Made by a program: the position numbers and the translations under genes. This document shows positions 23,135 through 34,900 of a stretch of DNA of 64,000 nucleotides, in pieces; the stretch's first letter is position 1, and each line of letters starts with the position of its first letter. The stretch is from positions 8,624,779 to 8,688,778 of the forward strand of contig JAJEKV010000059.1 of the NCBI GenBank assembly GCA_021234155.1. The letters are read 5' to 3'. Origin of the DNA: Isoetes taiwanensis (taxonomy: Eukaryota; Streptophyta; Lycopodiopsida; Isoetales; Isoetaceae). The notes beneath the pieces are model-generated. The model was not told the DNA's origin. It did not search any database and was given only the letters and a program-made list of their open reading frames with translations.

Positions 23135-25136
23135 GTACACTTTCCATTATCTTTAGATTTATTGGAAAAAATCGTACAAGCTATGATCAGATATGCAAGA
23201 GCCAATATGACAAATATCCTTTGTCAATCTGGTTGTAAGCGTGCAGGATAAGATGCCCTATCGATAGACTAAAACTTTATCCTTAAGCTGTCTAAATAGG
23301 TAATGTCTATTCCCATTTGGCATAGATCTGTATGTGCACTTTATAGTGGAGCATAGAATAGCATTATAGACTTAGATCTATTTATAGAAAAGGCTGATAA
23401 TAATTATAGTGCAGGCAACAAAACTGAATGTTCTGATACTTTCTGAGGTTATACATTTTGTGGAGATAAGCCACATATTTAAAATAGCTTGCTGCTAGTT
23501 GGAACGGATATGGCATGTTCCTGTAAATGTATACAGGTGTACAAAACACTACAATAAACAGCCTGATGGTAAAAGGGCAAAAAAATTTCTTTTATTAAGC
23601 TTATTGTTATGATTTATTTTTTCTAAGTAGGCTGTTACTAATCAAGAGCAAAAGGTATGATGGGTGAAAGGCGAAGAGCCAAGAATACCCAATGTACCTT
23701 TTGGCCCTTGCTGATTTACCATTTTCATGCTAACTCAGTATTGTTTGGCTGCAGGTACGTGGTATTCTTCTCCCATCGTGCTACTTTTTGCTGTTATGGT
23801 GTGTTCTAGCTAAAAGGTTGCATGGATCAAACAAGTTTGAGCTTAGAAGAATCAAGTAAATGGTCAAGAGTGATGTCTTGATAGTGTTTTATGATCGTGG
23901 GCAGCAAGACAATCTACAGAATGTTGCAAAGCCTATACTTTTGTTTTATAGTTTAAGCATAAATAGTAGAAATATCTCCCTGTTTTATATGCTTGAAAAA
24001 TGGCACTAACTGATTTTTCAGGGAGCTACAAATACAGGTATTTCCTACCTTAAAACAATTTTGCATGTTGAACAATGGAGCAGGCTAAATAGACATATGG
24101 TCTGGCAGACATATATTGTTCAAGTTTTTGGTTTTGTAAATCCTAAAAAGGAAGCATTTGCAGTAATGAAAAAAATGGATGTATAAAAGGAAATTATGCA
24201 CGAATTTGTGGCAGGTCAATGTAGATGCTTTCTTTGATAGTAAATACAGTGTCTGTTTGTAATTTGACATTAATGATATATGGAATATATGACATATTTT
24301 GCATAAATTTACTTGTAGTGGAATAGTTCTTGTATATTTGTATACAGAGGCTAAGTTGATGGTCATAACCATGAAAAATATACATGGGATACATTTAAAG
24401 GCTTAATGCAGAATTACCAGTACATGATATTGGATTAGCCTGCTCAAACTCATAGTTTATAGTATAGTCATAGCCGAAAAATTGGATATGTCTGCTGTGA
24501 TAAAAATCCATGCTCAAAGGTCAGGGTGTACACAAGGTTCTTATGATAAACATCAAGATTTGGGGTCCCCATATTTAAGATATGGAAACAATGCATGAAA
24601 GTGGATAAATATCTAAAGTCTAAAAGGCTGCTATTTAGTTGGTCAGAAAAGGAGTGATATGATTAAGCATATGGCAAGCATGCAGGGCTGCATGCAAAAG
24701 TTCATGCATGTTCATGCATACAACAAGATAAAGTATTATAAAGATAATTTGCTTTTGGAATTTAGAAATGGGTCTAAAATGACAACTAGACTGACACGCT
24801 AGATTATTGAACCGAACCTGGTTGTTCAAGTTTATGGAACCTTGCTTGAATAAAAGATGAATTTGATTAAAGTAATTTTACTTTGTACCATAGTTTGATG
24901 CATTGTCTTTTAGTTTGCTCAGCTAATTGTACAAAATGATAAGGCTACTGAGGGATTGACCAAGGTAGCTTGAACTGCTAATAGGGCTGTTGTCTGGACT
25001 AGTTGTTTCCGGGTTTTTTTTTAGAAATTTCATTTCATTGGTCCTACCAGTGATGCATCCTATCTATTGATATATTTGATTGAGCAGTACTTATATTGTC
25101 TAAGTCTTACTAATGGAAATACCATAATGGTTTCAG

Positions 25137-26687
25137 GATAATGATGATGCTCAGGCTGAGTATAGCATGGAGTTCCAGCCACCAACGTGGAACAGGGTTC
25201 TCGGCCCATTAGGATATGGTGGCAGCAAAATAATATGTCCCAGCTATGCGGTGCAGACTCTATTGTGTTGCATAAAAAATCTGGATGTGCATATTCTCCT
25301 TCTAGAAAAGGAAGCTCTTCGAAAGCCGGAAGATTTGTCAGCCATTAGCCACCTTGGCTTTGATGAATGGCTGGTTTTAGTTCCTGTTATTAATAAGGCT
25401 GGAAATGATTGGGATGAAGCCAGTAAAATTATTGAAGACATGTACGATTCTCTGCCAAACAAGGTGTACAACTGGACAATGGTGGAAGATTGTGCTAAGA
25501 AGCAATTTTTCACAGGGGTCTTAGCTCTGGAAAAAGCTAACAAAATCAGAAAATCATGTTTGGGCAGTGCAGTGTGTGAAAAAATTGTGCAAGGTTGCAA
25601 GGCAGATTCTGATGATGACCCGTTTGGGGAATCTTTACTCTCGGAGGATGAGAAGCAGGTTATTAACAAAAAGGTGGATAACGTGAAGCAAGAAGAAGAC
25701 AATGAATTCAGTTTTACACTATACAACTGCCACCTATTCCCTATCATACCAGAACGTTTGGTAGAAGGGCATGCCCTTTTCTGCAATCAGGGCATATGGC
25801 GTACGAAGAACTTCGGTGCACTAGCACCAATCAGTAGAGCATCTTGGATTATGCTTGGTGATATCATGCATGAACAAGAAAAATTGGCCAAGACTGCTGC
25901 TGAAAAGATGGAGAAGATTGTTGTCAAAGAAAGATTCAAGCTTAGAATCGACCATAGATTCTTTGATAAGAAATGTAGCAGGGATGATTTCCTTTACCTA
26001 AGGCAAAAGGAACACATGGCGTACTCAACAATCCCCAGGGATAGCTTTTATCTAAAACGAGTTTGGAGGAGCATGTGTCCGTATCTCAAATGTGTATGTG
26101 AACCCAGGAAAAAAAGAAATAGCTGCAAGGACAGTATGACATGGATAGACCAGGCAGTATGGTACATGTTCAACAATTTGGATGATATTTTTCCAGATAT
26201 GTCAATAGTGGCACAGATGGTGTCAATGAAAAAATTCTTAAAAACCACACTGAAAGACGGTATTGTGGCCTATTTATCCTACCTGGAGATTAGGGATACC
26301 CTTGTCAAAATGACATTAGCACTGGCTGAAAATCCATATGCAGATTTGAAACTGAATTTACCAAGCTGCAGGATGACAATTGTTTGTGAAAAAAGTATAA
26401 AACCAGTATCATTTATGAAAAATTTGGAAGCTGGCTCTAGTAACAGCTTCAACAACAAAAGAACAAGATCTAATGTGGAGAGGAGCTCTACCAGCACTGC
26501 AGGAAGGGGATATGCTCCTCCACGCATCACGATACCACCTAGCAGGACTAACTCTAGTATTGCAGATAATTCGGGTATCGAGCAACTTGGTACACCTGGT
26601 ACAATGGAGAATTCAGTCACAAAAAAGCCTGATAGTACTCGGAGGTTGTCCGATGCGGGTGTACAGCAGCTCAATTATGACAAATAG
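25137..26687 (+). CDS. ORF1 of the Penelope-type element
   Basis: The exon starts after TTTCAG at 25136 and continues the RGG exon in phase 0; its first internal ATG is 25167 (506 aa). The protein has an N-terminal helical half, an acidic linker (about residues 145-180), a Cys-containing segment (RSMCPYLKCVCEPRKKR) and a Ser/Thr/Arg-rich tail. I recognise no named domain. Its position before the RT suggests a nucleic-acid-binding or RT-extension role. The stop overlaps the ORF2 ATG. Confidence 0.7.
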   Translation, partial: DNDDAQAEYSMEFQPPTWNRVLGPLGYGGSKIICPSYAVQTLLCCIKNLDVHILLLEKEALRKPEDLSAISHLGFDEWLVLVPVINKAGNDWDEASKIIEDMYDSLPNKVYNWTMVEDCAKKQFFTGVLALEKANKIRKSCLGSAVCEKIVQGCKADSDDDPFGESLLSEDEKQVINKKVDNVKQEEDNEFSFTLYNCHLFPIIPERLVEGHALFCNQGIWRTKNFGALAPISRASWIMLGDIMHEQEKLAKTAAEKMEKIVVKERFKLRIDHRFFDKKCSRDDFLYLRQKEHMAYSTIPRDSFYLKRVWRSMCPYLKCVCEPRKKRNSCKDSMTWIDQAVWYMFNNLDDIFPDMSIVAQMVSMKKFLKTTLKDGIVAYLSYLEIRDTLVKMTLALAENPYADLKLNLPSCRMTIVCEKSIKPVSFMKNLEAGSSNSFNNKRTRSNVERSSTSTAGRGYAPPRITIPPSRTNSSIADNSGIEQLGTPGTMENSVTKKPDSTRRLSDAGVQQLNYDK

Positions 26688-27867
26688 GTACGATTGGAAT
26701 GCAACTTTTGAATCAGAAAAACTTCCGTACATCCTTGGCTTATTCAAAGCCCATAAAAATGATTATCGTTGGATAACAAACGCACATGATACACTGTATA
26801 CAGAAATTGCTGAAAATATCACAGTTGTACTAAATTCCATCATGGAACTTTGGCCTGAAATTTCCAAAGGTTTATGTGCGAATATTGCCACTATGCTACC
26901 AGGTAGATTAAATATTAGTTGGATGGTGAAATCAATCTACGATGTGGCCCTAAACCTACCTGCAAAAATTGATGAGCTATTTGTGGCGGATATCACTAAA
27001 TGCTATGAAAGCATTCCATTGCTTGGGGAGAGAGGTATATGCCAAATTTCGGTATATATTGCTAATGCTGCATGGAAGCACATGAAAAATAAAAATAAAA
27101 GGTATGATCTATGGATAAAAAAATCCAGTAATGGAAAATTGAGTGCTAAATGGTTTAAAACTGAGCCTCAAGGTAAATGTTGGGAGCTAATGAGCCAAGA
27201 CAGATTTATTTGTGCCAATTCATGGCTCTTAACTAACTGCCATGTAAAGCTTGGGAAAAATGTGTGGAAACAAGTTTGTGGCATTCCAATGGGCTTTGCA
27301 TGCAGCCCTTGTTGGTGTAACATGTACTTAGCATGGTTTGAGCTTATTTTCATTAAAGGACTGGCCAAAGAAGGCAGGCTGGAAGAAATAAAATTGTTCA
27401 GGTATGTTTTCAGATACATGGATGACCTGTTAGCAATTAACTGTCCTAATATCAAGAACTTTTTAACCACATCGAATGATGGTGAAAAACAAGAACTGCA
27501 GATATATGACTTGGAATATTTGGGTATTAAGGAAGAAACTACATACTCGGAAGTGGCTCCAGATAACAAATTTGGGAGTAAAGCCAACTTTTTAAACATG
27601 ACAATACAGATATTTGACAAAGCATTGGGTATCTTTCAAACTACTAAATACGACAAAAGGGAAGCCCTTCCTTTCATAGCCATGAAATATGTGCATGCAT
27701 GCAGTTGCAGGCCGTATTTTCAAGCTAGAAATGTCATTCTTTCGCAAATAATGCCGTTTATGTATGTAAACTCTTGTCCAATTAAGGCCGCAAAGGACAT
27801 CAAGGAGTTAATGAGCAGCTTTGTTGGCAATAGGTTTGATAAGCCAGGAGTCAAGAGAATAGAATAG
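26677..27867 (+). CDS. ORF2 reverse transcriptase, Penelope-type lineage
   Basis: Taking ATG 26677 gives 396 aa. RT motifs in order: template-contact block with YRWITNA near residue 35; motif A FVADITKCYESIP with D105; motif B CGIPMGFACSPCWCNMYL (GIPMG at 202-206); motif C FRYMDDLLAI with D249-D250; then a conserved NFLNM...TTKYDKREALPF block. The GIPMG/RYxDD/YDKR combination is that of animal and algal Penelope-like RTs as I know them. All catalytic Asp are present, so the domain looks intact. No endonuclease follows. The upstream open part of this frame (from 26473) lies inside ORF1 and is probably a shadow. The start word ATGACAAATAG contains the ORF1 stop, suggesting reinitiation or frameshifting. 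Confidence 0.8.
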   Translation: MTNRYDWNATFESEKLPYILGLFKAHKNDYRWITNAHDTLYTEIAENITVVLNSIMELWPEISKGLCANIATMLPGRLNISWMVKSIYDVALNLPAKIDELFVADITKCYESIPLLGERGICQISVYIANAAWKHMKNKNKRYDLWIKKSSNGKLSAKWFKTEPQGKCWELMSQDRFICANSWLLTNCHVKLGKNVWKQVCGIPMGFACSPCWCNMYLAWFELIFIKGLAKEGRLEEIKLFRYVFRYMDDLLAINCPNIKNFLTTSNDGEKQELQIYDLEYLGIKEETTYSEVAPDNKFGSKANFLNMTIQIFDKALGIFQTTKYDKREALPFIAMKYVHACSCRPYFQARNVILSQIMPFMYVNSCPIKAAKDIKELMSSFVGNRFDKPGVKRIE

Positions 27868-27935
27868 AATAGAATATGATTTTATCGTCCACGGAGACCA
27901 ACTGGCCTATGGGACCCAAGTACAAAGAGAGAGCG

Positions 27936-28012
27936 GCCAGTATTACTACGGGATTAAAAACCCCCCCCCGAAGGGTTTTCGGGGAAAACCTTAGTAGCAA
28001 TAAGGATCTGGC
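27936..28012. other. Structured hairpin, copy II, at the LINE 3' side
   Basis: An outer stem GCCAG/CTGGC and TATTACTAC/GTAGCAATA enclose the same core as at 3717-3781 (GGGATTAAAAACCCC...GGGTTTTCGGGGAAAACC). Relative to the minus-strand LINE it sits at the 3' end. Confidence 0.65.
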
Positions 28013-29637
28013 GACATACTTCACATTATATACATAATCACAAATACAAATGAGGTTAATGCCGGACGAGGGGGCATAAGGCGAGTCCCGTATCCATTAC
28101 CTCCTCCTGGAGGTAACGATCCCAACAAGCCCTCTGAGGCCGCAGCTTTCAGATAGCCCATGCAAGGCGATGGGGCACAACTAACCGAAACATACCGAGC
28201 CGGATATGCTCGTCGCCGACAAAGCACGGAGGGCGTGACTTTCATCCTCAATGGCGCCTGTTGGCGACGGCGGAGATTCTGTCCTCACGCAGACTCCTCG
28301 AATCCATCTCCCCCGTCTCAATGCGGAGGTGGTGTGCACTGTCTGCGAATGGAAGCAATCACCTTGCGCTTTTCATGGGTAGATGGGTGCGCGGTAGTGG
28401 TGTGGGCCCTCGTGAGCATGGGATTAACCCGGCCGTCGATAATTTGCCACCTTGACATGTGATAGGGCCTCTGCATCCCAAAGCTTGGCCATGAAGCAAG
28501 CATCCAAAATCTTGCTTTCAAGGCGCTAGCGTTCCTTCGCATGTATCGGTGGTCCACATCCGTGGTGCCTGCACATTCCATAGCGAGAACCACTGGCTTG
28601 CTTGTCTTTCCGGCGGCTTTGAGTCGGCTGCGGGGCCCATCGCCACTTGCCAAAGCAAGGTTGGGCAGCCGGGCTTCATCCATAGCCACCACCTTCGGAA
28701 GTAAATAATGTGACGCCCAAAGCGACCCTCCTCCCTAATGGAAGGGAAGCCCCGTCTCTTGGAGCAAGATCTGATATGGGGACCGTGGATTTCACTCCGG
28801 TTAGGGCCAAGAAAAGCTTTACAGACTGCTCTAGATCGTTCCAAGTGGTGAGGGATATCTTGGCCCCCCATACGCCCCATAGGGGAGGACCCGGTTCAAC
28901 CAAGGCCACTGAACAAGTGTGCCTGGTGACCCCATGCATCTGACTACTGCCTTGTGACTGTTGTTTTGCATTGCATCTGGGGCTTTCCGACTGCGGTGAC
29001 CCGTAACTGATGGATGCATCCCAAGTGTGTGGTAGTAGAAAACTCAATGCCCAAATACTTATAAGATGAGCCACCTCCACTACCTGCCCACAGTAAGTGA
29101 ATGAGGGAAGGCGGGGGCCGGGATGATGGGACCAAAGAAGACCCTTGTCTTGGCCAAGTTAACTCTCATGTCGGTGAATTGGCGAGAAAGTGTCCAAAGC
29201 ATCCGGTGGCGTTGCATGTCCTCCTGGGTATATCGCGGCGAGCCAACATCATCGACATATATGAGTTGCTTGATTATGTGGTGCATCAACCGAGCCTCCC
29301 CCGGTGCTCGGCTAGCCATTCTTCTAGCTGGTCAATGTACAAGCCGAAGAGCGTCGGGGGATAGAGGGCAGCCCTGGTGCACCCCAATGCTACTAACAAC
29401 GGGCTCCCCGGCGATTGTGAGACGGCCGGAGCAAGCCTCGATAGTCTCAGATATAGCATTACTCGCAAAGTCGACGGGGGTCCCTAGGCTGTCTCAATCA
29501 CCGTCCCACAACTTATCCCGAGGCATCGTGTCAAAAGCCTTTTTGCGAAATCCACAAAACAACAAATGCAGTTCTCAAGGTCGATTCGCTATCCTCTATG
29601 AGTGTTCGCAGAGTGAAGATATGGTCAATAGTAGAAT
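28013..29637 (-). pseudogene. 5'-truncated LINE reverse transcriptase
   Basis: Read right to left: DHIFTLRTLIE near 29630, a KAF/KGF-type motif near 29540, PPTLFGLYIDQLEEWL near 29330, the catalytic box LIYVDD near 29270, then VNLAKTRVFFG and a C-terminal region to about 28320. These are the ordered RT blocks of plant-type non-LTR retrotransposons. Stops and frame changes interrupt it, and it begins inside the RT domain, a typical 5' truncation. The local GC content is much higher than in neighbouring DNA. Confidence 0.8.
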
Positions 29638-29940
29638 GCAAATACATTAGGAATGGGGAATTTCCTGGTCTAAAGTTTGACACCAGCACATTGCTACATC
29701 TCCTTTTGGATTACTGAAGGTATGTTTTCAATAATGCATTCTGAAAAATCAAAGCAGTGATAACTACTTGGTTTTTTTAAATAAACCAAGTATGCAAATA
29801 CATTAGGAATGGGGAATTTCCTGGTCTAAAGTTTGACACCAGCACATTGCTACATCTCCTTTTGGATTACTGAAGGTATGTTTTCAATAATGCATTCTGA
29901 AAAATCAAAGCAGTGATAACTACTTGGTTTTTTTTTAAAT
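29636..29940. repeat. 156-bp tandem duplication abutting the LINE
   Basis: Units starting ATGCAAATACATTAGGAATG begin at 29636 and 29792. Each includes ACTTGGTTT, and between the units the sequence forms ACTTGGTTT...AAACCAAGT. The first unit begins exactly where the truncated LINE ends. Confidence 0.85.
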
Positions 29941-30071
29941 AAATAAATTACTAACTATAGGGTTATGGCTGAACCCCTACTGTAACAAGTAGGGGTATCC
30001 ACCCTTTAGTTACAGTTGCATAATATAGATGCAGGGGTCTAGCATAATCCTACGGAAGGAGGTAGGATTTT
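29941..30071. other. Spacer with a small hairpin
   Basis: CCCCTACT-GTAACA-AGTAGGGG at about 29975-29996. Nothing else was seen. Confidence 0.4.
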
Positions 30072-31436
30072 TTTTATGTATGTATTAATCTGGTGTTAAT
30101 AAAGGGGTAACACGTAAACATGCTGAATGCATGTAAAAGGTTGAAGCCTAAAGTAAGTGCAGGAACTTGGTCAAACCATTAAAAACCCCCTTTTTCCTTT
30201 TCTATGGATAAAATAAAATCTTGTGATTATAGGGGGAATCACCTAGGTATGCAGAATGCATGGAATAAGTTAGGCTTAAAATGGGCTTTTGAACTTATAG
30301 AAAAATTTAAAAGCCCCCCTTCCTTCTTTTTCATGTGATTATAGTGGGGAATCACTATGACATGAAGAATACATGGAAAAGGGTAGGCTTAAAATTGGCT
30401 ATTGAGCTTAGGGAAACAAGTAGAAACCCCTTTTCTCTTTTTTCCTGTAAAGAAATACGTTAAGGAATGTTTACCTTATGTAAAGTAATAGTCTACTTTA
30501 GTTAAGACAAAATTTTAGGGTTGGTTTCCCGCTGAAGATATATCTGATCTACCTCGATAGCTGGAGCGCTGCCAGGCAGCCGGAATTGAAGACCCACGAT
30601 TTTCCTGGGTGCCCACTAGACCCATCCAATCGGATGGGTTACCATTCAGATGGAGTATCTGTAGAAGATAACTCAGAAGAAGAGCATTTTCCTGAAACGG
30701 ATAGGGAGTGCAGCTGGTGCAAAACATCTCTTGAGTTCGAGATCCTAAGCATGGATAGACGTTCTGGAGGAAGGGGCTTTGATGCTAAACGTGGATTTAG
30801 TGAAGGAAATGACGGTTATGGAGGTAAAAGAAGAGGTGGCTTTACCAAAAGACAAACCGGTTACCATGGCGGTTATGCTAATACAGAGCAGCAGTATGTC
30901 CCTGAGACACAGTTTGAGGAAGAAATAGACTCTGATAATGAAGATATTCAGGTACACTTTCCATTATCTCTAGATTTATTGGAAAAAATCGTACAAGCTA
31001 TGATCAGATATGCAAGAGCCAATATGACAAATATCCTTTGTCAATCTGGTTGTAAGCGTGCAGGATAAGATGCCCTATTGATAGACTAAAACTTTATCCT
31101 TAAGCTGTCTAAATAAGTAATGTCTATTCCCATTTGGCATAGATATGTATGCGCACTTTATAGTGGAGCATAGAATAGCATTATAGACTTAGATCTATTT
31201 ATAGAAAAGGCTGATAATACAGAGGTTGCAGATTGGATAATTGTAGTGCATGCAACAAAACTGAATGTTCTGATACTTTCTGAGGTTATACATTTTGTGG
31301 AGATAAGCCACATATTTAAAATAGCTTGCTGCTAGTTGGAACGGATATGGCATGTTCCTGTAAATGTATATAGGTGTACAAAACACTACAATAAACAGCC
31401 TGATGGTAAAAGGGCAAAAAAAATTTCTTTTATTAA
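30072..31436 (+). mobile_element. Penelope-type retroelement, copy 2, 5' part
   Basis: It matches 22257-23598 with few differences: the tandem units, the RGG exon and the start of the intron. It is interrupted at the TATTAA site (31431-31436) by the 10-kb transposon and resumes at 41604. Confidence 0.9.
30634..30951 (+). CDS. RGG-rich 5' exon, intact copy
   Basis: From ATG 30634 this exon is open to the donor CAG/GTACAC at 30951. It encodes MGYHSDGVSVEDN, the GGRGF/GYGGKRRGGF patch and an acidic C-terminus (EEEIDSDNEDIQ). This copy has no ORF1 or RT downstream, because copy 2 ends inside the intron at 42835. Confidence 0.6.
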
Positions 31437-31461
31437 AGCATGGTTTCATTAATTAGAGAAA
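31437..31461 (+). repeat. Left TIR of the 10-kb transposon
   Basis: AGCATGGTTTCATTAATTAG and five further bases, preceded by target duplication TATTAA. Confidence 0.9.
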
Positions 31462-31966
31462 TTTCGTTTTCTCGTTTGACAACGAAATAGGTCGTGGTCA
31501 CCCCGGGGATGGTAAGAAATTATTCCTCTCAACCAAAACAAAAAGTCAATAATCCTAAGTTCAGCTTGAAAAAATAACACGCGCCATAATTTGACACCAG
31601 GCATGTAGCCCAAAGCTGTCATGACAGTAACCGAGGGGTTTGAGCATCATCACGAGTGGTCATAGGGATCGCCATTGCATTCGATTCTTAGAACAAGTGA
31701 AGGCGTAATACAAGAAGCACATTGTGTGCATCGTGGTCAAATTACCATCCGGGGTTGTATAATCCGGTGTACGTAATCATGCGATCGCGATCTCTCAGAC
31801 TACTTTGTTTATCCAATTCAAAGTTGAGATAACACAAAAGCATAGTGAACTAAAGTATAACACATAGTGAACTCAAAAAGCATAACTCATATTGAACCTG
31901 AAAACAGGTGAAAATGTTATAACAAAAACTTTTTACAAAATGCTCAGCACAAAGGCGAAGGCTACA

Positions 31967-34900
31967 TCACTGAGTCTCAAATACAGTCTCTGGATCAATA
32001 CCATGTTGAGCAGCTATTCTTGCAATATGCTCCTTTCCAATAGCAATGGTCTGCGGATGTGTCCATTTCTCAGATATCCGCTTGTTTCGATGTCAACATC
32101 CATTGCCCGTGGCTTTGCGTTTTGAACACGCCCGACATATCTTGGCTATTAAACAATTCGCCCCCGCAATTGCTCGTAATATTCATTAGAGAGTACCAGC
32201 CTTTCGCCTTTTAGGTGAAGGGTCGGGGAGGTTCTCCCACTTCCGAGGCGGCCTTAACCCACATACTCAAAATTAGGAAGGGGCTTGTCCAGTTTGCTTG
32301 GTTACCAAAGTGGCATTAAGGTGTCCAAGTTCTTGTTCGATTACTTCAAGCTTCTCGAAAGTTGGATCAAGTTTTGCTTGTGCCTTCTCGATCGCTTCTA
32401 TCGGTGCGGGTCTCCTTCACCTTTCTTGAGCTTTTCTCGATCCACGCCATGTAGCGGTGATCCATCCGGCCGAGATCCGCTCCTCGTGTTATATTAATAT
32501 CGGGCATGTCGGACGTTGCTCTTCACCTTTCTCATCTTCCTCTTCACCTTCCTCTTCCATGTCGCCTTGCCATTTTCTCTAGAATCTCAAGAAAGATCTA
32601 AGGAAACGACAAACCTTGTCGCCATACTCAAAAAGCAACACTGCTTTTTCCTTGCATCAACGCTACCCTTGAGGCAGTTCGCTTTGAAGAAATCCAAAAC
32701 GCAACCTTCTAACGGCATTTCAGCTCCTTCACTATATAATAGACATAAGAGGTTTTTGCCTGGCTCTTGAGGACGAAGTCGCCTTCCATAGCTGCCCATG
32801 AGAATTTGGGTTTACCTGTAAAGAACTCCAAATACTTTCTTTTTTGTTTTCGCATCTACCTCTTCGTCGCCAGTAATCGGATATTTTGGAAGAGGAGTGC
32901 TTTGTGGCGCTTTATTGACTTGAGTCGGGCCGCAGTCTCAAGTTGGGCTTAACGGGCAAAGACCAACGCCACTCCTGCTTATTGTCACATGGCTGACATA
33001 ATACTGAAATCCTTTAATATTTTTTTTGCTCTCCCAATCTTTCTCTTCATACGCCCCTAGGGAAACATGGGAGCTACCTTGTATCTGGCTAAGACTGTAC
33101 AAACAGTTTGGCAAATGTGCCGATCTGAGAAACATGACTATATGGTACACTTTTGCATGTGTCATGCCTGCAACTCTGCTAAAAAAAATGTATTTTTTCA
33201 CATCCCACAACAGGAAAAACTACGATGTCAACAAAAATCAAACTTGCATTTTCGACACCGATGCGCTACAAGGATGGCGGGTTTTTGTGACTTGTCGCGA
33301 CGGTGTTTTGCTTCTTTTCATTTTCCCCGCCTCTTCTCGCCCTCATTATAGCAAAAATAGCTTCCAAAAACTCGTAGGCGCATTACCTTGAACCGCCTCT
33401 TTATTATAGTTCGCTTTGACGTTTTGAAATCAGGTTCCGCAATATCCGTGAGACGCGTTGCTCGACAAATTGGAAAACATGAAGCCAACTCTTCAAAATT
33501 ATTGTATAGCTTCTCCGAGATAGAATTGGCATATGATAACACTTCACGACGCATGAGTGAAAGTGTTCTCATGTCTAGAGCCCTCCTCGACCGCAATTAA
33601 AACGTCCCAGATATCCTTGTCGCACTTTCAAGAAAGCCTTGCCCCCAAAGATTTTGTCCATCAATTGGCTTACCTCAAAGATTGTTCATTCCTCGTAGGT
33701 TTCTTAGGAATGTCTTGTTGAAGAAATCCTTTGAAGGTTTCTCTGGTAATTCCCCATGATCATCAGTGAGCTTTCGGCTTGCCCATTTGTTGACAACTTC
33801 TACGAGTTTAGACCAGGAAGATTCTTGCATAAAAAGGAACTGCTTCTCATCCTTCAATTCCTTAACCTTCAAAGTTGTGGTAGCCACCTCGGCAAAATCC
33901 TGCACAGAAGTGCTGGTTAGGATCGCGACGGCGATTTTGCTGAGCAAAGAAACATAAAACATACCTTCCAGGCGGATGTCACTGCAGTTCCTGTTGGCCC
34001 TTGTGGAGGACATCCGAATGCCTTGTGCTGGTTTCTTAGTTGTTGGAGCTTTTCTATCAATGGTTCTTTGTATACTGTATCTGCTATTACGTCGTTGCAC
34101 TGTATAGAAATCTGAATGTATTCTTTGTTGGAGAGGTTACCATTTAATACACGACTTCTTCTTCTTGCATATGCTTTCGCAAATTCCAACCTTTGCTCGA
34201 CATTGCCCACGCATGTGCATAAAAACTGTGCAGCAAAAATGCTGTGATTACCAGAAATAATAAAAAATTTCTTGTTTGCCAGTTCTTCTGGGCGCGACCA
34301 ACTGACTAATTTCCTGCAAGTGACCGAGATACACTAGTCAGTGCAAGAAGTTGTTCACGAAGATCGCGACCGCGATCCGGTTGAGCATATTTATATATAT
34401 AACCAACATGCCAAGAAAGAAATAAATATGATATAACAGACCTTGTTAAAGGATCAAATGGAACGACATCGGCAGGCATAAGAACCTCCGTCGGGTATTT
34501 CTTGAAGGCTTTTATCAGTGTCTGTACATGGTCATTTGACCGGACTCTATGTGTCATATTAGCGGGAGCTGGCTCGCAATCGAAAATGCTCACCCTTTGG
34601 AACCAGTTTACACCCATTGGGTAATATCTTTTGAACTCCTCGAGCTTGGATGCTGTCTCCTGAGCCAGTTTCTTTTCTTCATCTGGATTAAACTTCAAAT
34701 CTTCTGGCATTTGGGGATCAGTTTTCTAGGTCAATAAGTTGCTGATAGCTCTTGGTTTAGTGGAGGAGGAAGGAGTAGATGATGTCGAAGGTTGCGCACC
34801 GTCATCCGTGCTCGACTTTGGAATCTTTATCTTGAATGGCCTGATCCTCTTTGATGGCTGTTCTTCTACTGCCTCAGAGTCTCTGGCGGGAGCAGTCAAA

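Larger units (their letters stand above)
22257..27880 (+). mobile_element. Penelope-type retroelement, copy 1
   Basis: The order is: three degenerate tandem units of about 110 bp (22281-22626); an RGG-rich exon; an about 2.0-kb intron (23135-25136); ORF1; and ORF2 with reverse transcriptase. The 3' end lies near a GAATA microsatellite at about 27855-27876. No GIY-YIG or other endonuclease domain follows the RT. A partial second copy at 30072-42835 shares the 5' units, exon and intron, which supports the element as one unit. The exact ends are inferred. Confidence 0.7.

Noticed and set aside
26473-26676. Upstream extension of the RT frame
   Set aside because: It overlaps the better-supported ORF1 in another frame and lacks RT features; the RT is taken from ATG 26677.
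27855-27876. Telomere-repeat junction of the Penelope-type element
   Set aside because: The 3' end carries GAATA repeats and not TTTAGGG, so telomere attachment is not supported.
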